From Ignavibacteriales bacterium (GTDB lineage: Bacteria; Bacteroidota; Ignavibacteria; Tepidaquicellales; Tepidaquicellaceae): a stretch of 64,000 bases of DNA. The first letter of the stretch is position 1, and each line of letters begins with the position of its first letter. Shown here one piece after another: positions 9,794 to 17,063 of the stretch. A program made the translations under genes and the position numbers. Below the pieces are notes generated by a model. It saw only the letters and a list, made by a program, of their open reading frames with translations. It was not told the DNA's origin and did no database searches. The stretch lies in contig JACKAC010000001.1 in assembly GCA_020635255.1 (NCBI GenBank), forward strand, positions 721,501 to 785,500, written 5' to 3'.

Positions 9794-10789
9794 CTAAACG
9801 TTGTTTTCGGGAATACTTTCTATCAGTTTTTGTTTATCTATAGGAACTATGCCCACCTCTTCGACAACAATTCCTGCCGCATAATTGGAGATAGTTACGG
9901 CATCGATTACTGATGCCCCGCCTGCCAGGCAAACTGCTATAGTTGAAATGACCGTGTCGCCGGCTCCCGATACGTCCGCCACCTTGCGCGCGCGCGTATC
10001 GATTTTAGTGTATACTATTTCTCCATCGCTCTTCTCGAAAAGCATCATTCCATGTTCACCGAGTGTCAGTACAAGATATTTACAGTTTAATTTCTCAATT
10101 AGCTCTTCTGAGTATCTCAAAAGATCATCTTCACCGTTTATCTTTTTCCCAATAGCCTGTTCGAATTCTTTGCGGTTTGGTTTAAATAAAAATGCATTCT
10201 CGTATTCAAAAAAGTTAAAGAACTTTGGATCGACAAGTGTCTTTATCTCATTCATATTTGCAAAATCCATAACCTTTTTTATAAGGCTCGGCGTCAAAAC
10301 ACCTTTGTTATAATCCTGGAGGATTATTATGTCTATATCGCCTTTATTCGATTCCAGGCTCTCTAATATTTTATTCTCGGTTTCCTCCGAAATATCTTCC
10401 TTGGATTCGCTGTCTATTCTCAAAAGATGGTGTGAATCTGCTATTACTCTCGTTTTTGCTGTCGTGGGTCGTCCGCTTTCTGCTATCAACCCCCCCGTAT
10501 TTTGTCCAAACCCGCCCATTACGTCTTTAAACATAGTTGCCTCTTCATCATCGCCTATTACACCAATAAGGAAAGGATATGCTCCGAGGCTGTTTACGTT
10601 GTGACTGACATTTGCCGCTCCACCCAGCTTATATTCGGTTTTTTTGATGTCGAATACCTGTACAGGAGCTTCAGGCGATACTCTTGTTACTTCACCCATC
10701 ATGTATTTATCCAGCATTACATCGCCGATGATAAATATCTTCCTATTTTTTGAATTACTTAATAATCCTTCTACGGATTTTCTATCCAT
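9794..10789 (-). CDS. rfaE1: D-glycero-beta-D-manno-heptose-7-phosphate kinase (PfkB family)
   Basis: 331 residues. Phosphorylates heptose 7-phosphate at C1 in ADP-heptose synthesis. The PfkB/ribokinase fold is shown by IIGDVMLDKYMMG (residues 20-32), the GGAANVSHN substrate loop (66-74) and DVSGAGDT near residue 272 with catalytic Asp278. It equals the N-terminal domain of E. coli HldE. It is the first gene of the four-gene envelope run on the minus strand and is separated by five bases from the adenylyltransferase gene. hldD, which acts after these two, lies 5 kb away in another operon. Confidence 0.95.
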   Translation of the reverse strand: MDRKSVEGLLSNSKNRKIFIIGDVMLDKYMMGEVTRVSPEAPVQVFDIKKTEYKLGGAANVSHNVNSLGAYPFLIGVIGDDEEATMFKDVMGGFGQNTGGLIAESGRPTTAKTRVIADSHHLLRIDSESKEDISEETENKILESLESNKGDIDIIILQDYNKGVLTPSLIKKVMDFANMNEIKTLVDPKFFNFFEYENAFLFKPNRKEFEQAIGKKINGEDDLLRYSEELIEKLNCKYLVLTLGEHGMMLFEKSDGEIVYTKIDTRARKVADVSGAGDTVISTIAVCLAGGASVIDAVTISNYAAGIVVEEVGIVPIDKQKLIESIPENNV

Positions 10790-10887
10790 CTAAAAAATAT
10801 TTTAAAACAATGTAATTTGCGTAATTTGCTGAAATTATTTTAAATTAAACAGTCAATTATGCTTTGGATAGGATAGGGGAAGTAATT

Positions 10888-10923
10888 AAAAAAGGCAGTC
10901 TTTAACTAACGGCTGCCTTTTAA
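10888..10923 (-). terminator. Rho-independent terminator after the Ycf48-like T9SS gene
   Basis: Inverted repeat AAAGGCAG / CTGCCTTT (10891-10898 and 10913-10920) with a 14-base loop. On the minus strand it is followed by a run of T residues. It lies 34 bases downstream of the minus-strand gene ending at 10957. Confidence 0.8.
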
Positions 10924-10956
10924 CTATAGGAGAAAAGAATTTAAGGAGAAAAAATA

Positions 10957-12813
10957 TCACTTTAATAAAATCATTGGTCTTGAGGAGGTATAATCCTCTG
11001 TTTCCAGCTTGTAAAAATATACTCCGCTGGGCAGGCTTACTGCATTAAAATCTATTTTGTATGTTCCCGCGCCTTTTTCTGTGCTTTCGAGTAAAGCTAT
11101 TTCTCTTCCCATTATATCATATATCGTTAGCTTTACAAAAGTCTTTGATCCCAAAACGTATTCTATTGTTGTTGAGGGATTAAAAGGATTAGGATAATTT
11201 TGTTCCAGGTAGTAATAGACCGGTGTTCCTTCAGTTACTGTAACTCCGGAAGAAAGCTTTTCCAGGTAAAAATTTACCGAATTGAATTCAAGTGTCGGTG
11301 GCTGAATATTAATGCTGGTGCTGTCATTTGTATATCCGTATCGTTTTACATATATCTTGTAATTTCCTGCCGGTAGATCAATCTTGTATTTTCCCACCGA
11401 ATCAGAAATCGAGAATCCTTTGTAAATATTTCCGATCTTTGCATATATTATTGACCCGGGTAGCTTATTATCATCCGGACGTATTATATTTTTAAAGACC
11501 TTTCCTGATACATAACCCTGTGGCGTAGAGGAAGTGTCCATTCGGAACACCTTAATGTTTACATTTGCTCTGTTCTCGACCGGAAATATCGTAAGAGACT
11601 CCGTCCATTCTATTGTTGACGGATAATATGTTGGTACATAATCTGCCGTTTCATCATCTTGGTATGCCATTATATCCGTTGAATCTCCAATTGGGACCTT
11701 TATGGCGTACTCTCCATTGGGATTTATTCTGGATGAATCGACCGTTATTATATGTCCCGTTGTAGTATCATATCTTATCGCTCTTACCCATCCGTTTGTA
11801 ACGAGATTTTCATTATCGGCATATTTGACTGTTCCAGTTAGGATCCTGTATGATGGTATCTCTCCGGATGTAACCGTTGTAAGTATTGTGCCGTTGTTTC
11901 CTACGATTGTTCCGTAAAGTGAATCTTTAAAGAAAACCGAATTCAAATTCTCTGTTGTTAGGGAAGTCTGATCATACCATAATACTCCCTGGTTTGTCGT
12001 CTTTAGTATTGTACCGTTATCTCCCACTGCAAAGCCGTTACCTGCGCTTGTAAACATAACCGAATTTAAACTACTTGCTCCCGAGTGCGAAACAGTCCAA
12101 TTTATACCGCCATCGGAGGTTTTTAATATATTGAGCGGGCTGGCTCCCGTTATGTAGCCCGTCGAAACCCCGGTAAAATAAACTGAGTTTGGCAGAGTAC
12201 TGTAGGGTATTATATACCTTCTCCAGTTGTGTCCGCCATCTGCGCTTTTGTATATGCCCCCTTGATTATCTATAGCATAGCCAGTAGCGGCACTCGGAAA
12301 GCAAATAGCTAAGAGAGAGTTTATGAGGTAAATAGATTCCCAATTCTGACCCCCATCAAAAGTGGCTATTATTAAACTGTCTCCCGTTATGAAACCGTTG
12401 TATGCATCCGTGTATGTCACGGAGTATAAATTACTTTGTGAATGAAAACTCATGTCCTGCCAGGTCTTTCCCGAATCCAGTGTATAGATATACGTTCCGC
12501 TGTCGCCCGCACAGAAACCTTTTGCGTAGTTAATGAAATATATTCCTCTGAGGTTTTTTGCGGTGCCGGAGGGACTGATTGTCCAGTTCTTTCCGCCGTT
12601 GGTTGTCTTTAATATTGTTCCGCTATCGCCCACAGTATATCCTGTATAATGGTTTAGGAAATACACCTTGTTTAGGTTCTTTGTTGTGCCTGAATTTTGT
12701 ATTGTCCATCCGCTTTGTCCATGTGCTTTCGGGAGCAGGACTGCGAATGTTAGCAAAACCGTTAGCGTTATTTTGAGGATGGCTCTCATTGCTATGGTTT
12801 TATTATTAAACAT
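10957..12813 (-). CDS. Secreted Ycf48-like beta-propeller protein with T9SS sorting domain
   Basis: 618 residues, function unknown. After a signal peptide (the hydrophobic stretch best fits a start at the second Met, base 12789) come about seven Ycf48/BNR-type blades between residues 35 and 315. Each has a version of GYTVGDSGTILKTTNGGKNW. Next are two regions resembling carboxypeptidase-regulatory-like beta-sandwiches (about 325-430 and 440-515), the second containing GKYKIDLPAGNYKIYVKRYG. The last about 80 residues are a type A T9SS sorting domain (NYPNPFNPSTTIEY ... GVYFYKLE). The protein is therefore predicted to reach the cell surface. The ATG at 12813 overlaps the end of the TrmB-type regulator gene by eight bases, suggesting coupling. 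Confidence 0.9.
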   Translation of the reverse strand: MFNNKTIAMRAILKITLTVLLTFAVLLPKAHGQSGWTIQNSGTTKNLNKVYFLNHYTGYTVGDSGTILKTTNGGKNWTISPSGTAKNLRGIYFINYAKGFCAGDSGTYIYTLDSGKTWQDMSFHSQSNLYSVTYTDAYNGFITGDSLIIATFDGGQNWESIYLINSLLAICFPSAATGYAIDNQGGIYKSADGGHNWRRYIIPYSTLPNSVYFTGVSTGYITGASPLNILKTSDGGINWTVSHSGASSLNSVMFTSAGNGFAVGDNGTILKTTNQGVLWYDQTSLTTENLNSVFFKDSLYGTIVGNNGTILTTVTSGEIPSYRILTGTVKYADNENLVTNGWVRAIRYDTTTGHIITVDSSRINPNGEYAIKVPIGDSTDIMAYQDDETADYVPTYYPSTIEWTESLTIFPVENRANVNIKVFRMDTSSTPQGYVSGKVFKNIIRPDDNKLPGSIIYAKIGNIYKGFSISDSVGKYKIDLPAGNYKIYVKRYGYTNDSTSINIQPPTLEFNSVNFYLEKLSSGVTVTEGTPVYYYLEQNYPNPFNPSTTIEYVLGSKTFVKLTIYDIMGREIALLESTEKGAGTYKIDFNAVSLPSGVYFYKLETEDYTSSRPMILLK

Positions 12814-13654
12814 ATCTCTTTTTGTACTCTTCCGTCGTTATCGAGTTATCCCAGTAATATTCGAACAGGTCGTTCATGTATCCCGCGAAATCTTCATACT
12901 TGACGATTAGGTCTGCTTTTTTGTTTGTGGGAACCGATTTGTCACCTAAATTGAAGAAAACTTTCTTCTCGTCAAATATAGTCATATTCGGGATTTCTTT
13001 CTCCGATAATCTGACTTTCTCTCCGTTTTTTTCAAAGGACTGTAAAATTCGTAGTAGGTCTTCGTTCTTTGCTGATTCTGATTTTCCGTTCTTCTGAACT
13101 TTAAAATCTAAGCTTATGTGGTATATTGATCTCACTTCACCGCCGTTTTTGATGATTTTGCCGGCTATTTCATCTAGCTCCTCGGAAACTAACCCTCTGA
13201 GTCTGTACATTCCGTACAGCTTTTTCTTCGTTTCCTTTAAAAGATCGATGTATTTTGCGACACGGTGTTTATTATATCCTCTTACTAGCTCTATTTTTAC
13301 TTCTTTGTCGTCTTTCTTACGTGTGTTGTATATCGGTTTTACTTCTGAGAGAGTGTCTTTTAGTAGCTCGACGTTCTTTCGGTGGCTGTCATTCAGGTCT
13401 ATCTCGAGCTTTCCAAATATGATCTCCGGGTCTAAGATTTGGTATTGTAGGACTGAATTCGTTTCGATCTCGTTGCAATATCCTTTTTCTACAAAGGATT
13501 TTAGAATATCATATATCGAGTTTCTGATGATTTTTGCCTCTTTGGCTATCTCAGAAGCGCTCATTAGCGAGCCTTTTAAAAGAACGCTGAATACCTTCGA
13601 TTCATATTCTTTGAAGCCCAGTTCCTTTAGCTTTTCAATGATATCCTCTTTCAC
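12806..13654 (-). CDS. TrmB-family transcriptional regulator
   Basis: 282 residues. The N-terminal winged helix (about 1-80: LKELGFKEYESKVFSVLL, then ASEIAKEAKIIRNSIYDILKS) is the TrmB domain. The remainder (about 115-270) resembles the PLD-like C-terminal domain of TrmB regulators, with IELVRGYNKHRVAKYI at its start. I do not see the extra maltose-type sugar-binding extension of archaeal TrmB, so the ligand is unknown. Its gene overlaps that of a T9SS-exported propeller and follows a T9SS-exported deiminase, so it may regulate secreted proteins; that is inference. TrmB proteins are much commoner in archaea than in bacteria. Confidence 0.85.
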   Translation of the reverse strand: MKEDIIEKLKELGFKEYESKVFSVLLKGSLMSASEIAKEAKIIRNSIYDILKSFVEKGYCNEIETNSVLQYQILDPEIIFGKLEIDLNDSHRKNVELLKDTLSEVKPIYNTRKKDDKEVKIELVRGYNKHRVAKYIDLLKETKKKLYGMYRLRGLVSEELDEIAGKIIKNGGEVRSIYHISLDFKVQKNGKSESAKNEDLLRILQSFEKNGEKVRLSEKEIPNMTIFDEKKVFFNLGDKSVPTNKKADLIVKYEDFAGYMNDLFEYYWDNSITTEEYKKRYV

Positions 13655-13739
13655 GCGAATTGCAGTAGTTTAGAACTACTACAATTTATAAAAGCTAATT
13701 CGTAATGTCAATAGGGCATTTCACTTTTTTAAAAAATAA

Positions 13740-13768
13740 ATAGGGGAAGCATAATTTACTTCCCCCAT
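13740..13768 (-). terminator. Rho-independent terminator after the PPAD-like gene
   Basis: Perfect GGGGAAG / CTTCCCC stem (13743-13749 and 13759-13765) with a nine-base loop. On the minus strand it is followed by TATTTATTTTTT. It sits 36 bases past the stop of the deiminase gene ending at 13804. Confidence 0.85.
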
Positions 13769-13803
13769 TAAAATTGTAAAAATTTATATTTAGCTCTTGC
13801 TAA

Positions 13804-15558
13804 CTATTTCACTAATATCATCTTTTTTACATCCGTAAATTGTCCTGATTCTAATTTGTAGAAATAAATTCCGCTCGATATACCTCCGCCGTCGAAGCTC
13901 ACCTTATAATTTCCCGCTGTTCTAAAATCATTCACCAGCGTCTTTACCAATCTTCCGCTCATGTCATATACTTTGAGTGTCACGAAGTTGTTCTCCGGCA
14001 GAGTAAAGCTGATCTCCGTCGCCGGGTTAAATGGATTCGGGTAGTTCTGTTTCAGCTCGAAGCTGTGAAGCACTCCCGTATTGCCTGTTATGCCCGTTGT
14101 GTTATCCACATGGAATTTTATGTACCCGTCCGGCGCTGTAAGAGGCTTCGTTACGGTCCTCGCACTGTTAGATGTTGCAGAGATGTAATAGTAAATTGTC
14201 GTGCCCAGCGACTGCGCCGGGATGCTCGCCGTAAATGTATCGCCCGCAACAGACATATTGATCTGCTGGTATGCCTGGGTTGTATCCGTACGCCAGTATA
14301 CTTTCGCGTTGTTCACACCCGATTTCGTTTTGATATACGCTTTTACCGGGTAAGGATTCGTCGTGTTGTTTGTGTCCCTCAGCGCAGAGTGCGAAATAAA
14401 CACCGGTTCGCTAACTCCTATCTCCTTCGTGATACAGTGTATCGCACCAAGTGATGGTATTATCGAATTACAATTTATTCCGTATACCTTATACCCGGGT
14501 AGCGCCTCTCGGTATATCCTGAGTGCTGTAGTATCATACTGCGCTTCATATGTCGGCACTATCACAGTCTTATTCACAAACACAGAGTTCGTATATGTCC
14601 TGTAATCCCCCCCGTTATTCGGATATTGTCCGCCTTCCGGAGGCATTGGTATTCTTACCACTTTATATCTCTTACCAAAACAAGTCTGATAATTATTGAT
14701 TACTTCCTGCAGATTTGCCTCTATCTGTGGACCGTCGGCTATTCCCGGAGGATACTGTCCCACGAGAAGCGTCTCCTCATCCAATAGCTTTATGTGCATG
14801 TCGATGTGGTGGATCACGTCGTAGGGGAGCGTGTTCATCTTGATGTACCTGTTGATACCCATATAGCTGTTCATTATACCGTCTATTTGGTTCTCTGTCT
14901 TTGCTGAAACGCCATACGGGTTGCCTGCCTGGTTCTCTGTAAGGATCAGCTTAGATGCAAACGCCGTCCCGTGTCCGTCCACCATGTAGTTACCGCCGGT
15001 GTTGACCAGGTCATTAGGTGCTTGTAATGTTCTGTGAATGGGAACTCCCATATAGTTTGCAATAAACAGGGGAGTTGCGTCGTCCTGAGGTCTGCTCGGT
15101 CGGTTATATATCCAATCGACTATTCTCATAGTGTCTATTACATTCGAATACACTGTCCATGGACCGTAATCCCTGCACCAGATGGAATTAAAACTAGTGA
15201 TTAAAAATCGGATATTAACTATTGGAACACTGCCCGCTGTCAAATAACTTTTTACGGCGTTAGAGTCCGAACAGATAATATAAACAAGACATTCTTCTTG
15301 TGCATAATCTACGATCTGCCTGAGGATTGCTGTTTGTTGTGTCCACGTTATTTGTAATGCTTGAAGCTCTTCCCACTCAGCCATTGTCCTTACAGGACCC
15401 GGAGGGGGATTGTTATCATCGGTTTGTGGGACGGGAGTTCTCTTGTATGTTTTGAGAAATTCCAATTCCTGCGGAGTCATGTAGTTCGGTAGGTCTTGTG
15501 CCATCACTGCTCCGCTGAATAAAGATATTATTATTAAAAGTGTAAGATTTTTTAGCAT
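13804..15558 (-). CDS. Secreted agmatine/peptidylarginine deiminase-family protein with T9SS sorting domain
   Basis: 584 residues. Layout: signal peptide (1-20), a guanidine-deiminase catalytic domain (about 55-385), an Ig-like domain (about 390-490) and a type A T9SS sorting domain (about 500-584, NYPNPFNPATEISF). Candidate catalytic residues of the PAD_porph family are present: Asp130 in WCRDYGPW, His251 and Asp253 in HIDMHIKLLD, Asn324 in TYTNSVFVN and Cys375 in GAIHCIT. The order of domains matches Porphyromonas gingivalis peptidylarginine deiminase (PPAD). Whether it acts on protein arginine, agmatine or another guanidine cannot be told from sequence alone. Expected location is the cell surface or outside the cell. 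Confidence 0.9.
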   Translation of the reverse strand: MLKNLTLLIIISLFSGAVMAQDLPNYMTPQELEFLKTYKRTPVPQTDDNNPPPGPVRTMAEWEELQALQITWTQQTAILRQIVDYAQEECLVYIICSDSNAVKSYLTAGSVPIVNIRFLITSFNSIWCRDYGPWTVYSNVIDTMRIVDWIYNRPSRPQDDATPLFIANYMGVPIHRTLQAPNDLVNTGGNYMVDGHGTAFASKLILTENQAGNPYGVSAKTENQIDGIMNSYMGINRYIKMNTLPYDVIHHIDMHIKLLDEETLLVGQYPPGIADGPQIEANLQEVINNYQTCFGKRYKVVRIPMPPEGGQYPNNGGDYRTYTNSVFVNKTVIVPTYEAQYDTTALRIYREALPGYKVYGINCNSIIPSLGAIHCITKEIGVSEPVFISHSALRDTNNTTNPYPVKAYIKTKSGVNNAKVYWRTDTTQAYQQINMSVAGDTFTASIPAQSLGTTIYYYISATSNSARTVTKPLTAPDGYIKFHVDNTTGITGNTGVLHSFELKQNYPNPFNPATEISFTLPENNFVTLKVYDMSGRLVKTLVNDFRTAGNYKVSFDGGGISSGIYFYKLESGQFTDVKKMILVK

Positions 15559-15604
15559 ATTAGTTTTAAGGGTTACTCAATTCTAATTCAAAGCGATTTA
15601 TTAA

Positions 15605-16582
15605 TCAATGTAAATACTGATTATCCGTGTCCAGGTAGTTCTTGACGTAATCTCCTACTGCCTCATCTATTGGAGTGGTCTTAAGATTATAACCTGTATC
15701 CTTGAGTTTTGTCATATCTGCCTGTGTAAAGTTCTGATATTTATCTACTAATTCGTCCGGCATGTCATAATACTCTATATTTGGCTCCATATCCAGAGAT
15801 TTGAATATGGCATTTACAAACGCATTAAATGATGTCGCGTTGCCCGTGCCGATATTATATAATCCGTTAACAATCCTGTTGTCCATAAAATTCACTGTCA
15901 TATCCACAGCATCCTTGATGTAAATAAAATCCCTCTTTTGTTCGCCGTCATCCAGACCTTCCACCGTCGATTTGAATAATCTCGCGACTCCTGTGGATTT
16001 GATCTGCTCATATGACTTATGAATAACACTTCTCATGTCACCTTTATGATATTCGTTCGGACCGAACACGTTAAAATATTTCAATCCCACTATCTTATCT
16101 AGTATCCTGTGATGATGCGCCCATTGATCGAACATCTGTTTTGAATAACCGTAACCGTTCAGCGGTCGAAGTTTGTAGATTTCGCTCTCGTCATCTTTAT
16201 AACCGTTCTCTCCTGCTCCGTATGTTGCCGCCGACGACGCGTAGATAAATCTGACGCCGTTTTGTAATGACTGGTTGCAAAGTAGCTTTGTCAGTTCATA
16301 ATTATTTCTGAGCAGGTTGTCGAAGTTTTTCTCTGTCGTAGTGCTGATAGCGCCCATGTGAAATATAGTATCGATCTCTGCTTTCTCGAGGAAGTCATGC
16401 GTAAGGTATTCAAGGAATGCCTCGCTGTCGAATACATCCGTGAACTTTAGCCCGACAAGATTCTGCCATTTGTCGTCTTCACCGAACCTGTCCACAATAA
16501 TAATGTCGTCCCTGCCCATTTGGTTCAGTTTCCATACGATCGCGCTTCCGATAAATCCTGCTCCGCCTGTTACTATTATCAT
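15605..16582 (-). CDS. hldD: ADP-L-glycero-D-manno-heptose 6-epimerase
   Basis: 325 residues. Converts ADP-D-glycero-D-manno-heptose to the L-glycero form used for the LPS inner core. It is an extended short-chain dehydrogenase: GGAGFIGSAIVWKLN (6-20) binds NADP, and the YxxxK pair is Tyr144/Lys148 in NGYGYSKQMFDQW. RFGEDDKWQNL and DFIYIKDAVD are typical HldD segments. It starts six bases after the Nudix gene. With rfaE1 and rfaE2 in this window, only gmhA and gmhB of the ADP-heptose pathway are missing here. Confidence 0.95.
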   Translation of the reverse strand: MIIVTGGAGFIGSAIVWKLNQMGRDDIIIVDRFGEDDKWQNLVGLKFTDVFDSEAFLEYLTHDFLEKAEIDTIFHMGAISTTTEKNFDNLLRNNYELTKLLCNQSLQNGVRFIYASSAATYGAGENGYKDDESEIYKLRPLNGYGYSKQMFDQWAHHHRILDKIVGLKYFNVFGPNEYHKGDMRSVIHKSYEQIKSTGVARLFKSTVEGLDDGEQKRDFIYIKDAVDMTVNFMDNRIVNGLYNIGTGNATSFNAFVNAIFKSLDMEPNIEYYDMPDELVDKYQNFTQADMTKLKDTGYNLKTTPIDEAVGDYVKNYLDTDNQYLH

Positions 16583-16588
16583 AATTAG

Positions 16589-17056
16589 TTATTTGATTTC
16601 TATTTTTTGTAAGGAATTATAAAGATGTTCGCTTTTTAATATCCTCTCTGTGAATACAACGTTCTCCTTCCATTGTATCCAGTGTAGCATTCTATATGCT
16701 TTGTGAAAATATACCCACTTAAATTCCGAATGTTCATCTGATATTTTTACCTCATCGTCCTTCACCCTCGCTATAAATACCGGTACAAGGTTTATAGAAT
16801 CCTCTTCGAAAAAATCGTAAAACTCTGTTACTCTCGGCAGTATAAAAAGCTCCTCTATGTCGAGCTGTGTCTCTTCTTTTACTTCACGTATCGCTGTTTC
16901 GTATGCTTTTTCACCCGGGTCTATTGTCCCGCTTACCATCTGCCATAGGTTTGGGTATTTACCTGCCGGAGATCTTTTTAGTACTAGGAACTTATGTCCT
17001 CGCTTCGTCTTTTTAAATACGTGAACTTCGACTCTCTTAGTTATTATCTTTGTCAT
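16589..17056 (-). CDS. Nudix hydrolase
   Basis: 155 residues from the ATG at 17056. A longer frame from 17095 would run into the end of polA and adds no conserved sequence. The Nudix box is complete: G(5x)E(7x)REVKEET, in GTIDPGEKAYETAIREVKEE. SAGKYPNLW-like sequence before it (SPAGKYPNLWQM) and the overall length recall the NudB-type dihydroneopterin triphosphate or dATP pyrophosphatase group, but the substrate cannot be assigned. It lies between polA (7 bases upstream) and hldD (6 bases downstream), so it is part of one transcript. Confidence 0.88.
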   Translation of the reverse strand: MTKIITKRVEVHVFKKTKRGHKFLVLKRSPAGKYPNLWQMVSGTIDPGEKAYETAIREVKEETQLDIEELFILPRVTEFYDFFEEDSINLVPVFIARVKDDEVKISDEHSEFKWVYFHKAYRMLHWIQWKENVVFTERILKSEHLYNSLQKIEIK

Positions 17057-17063
17057 AATTGGA

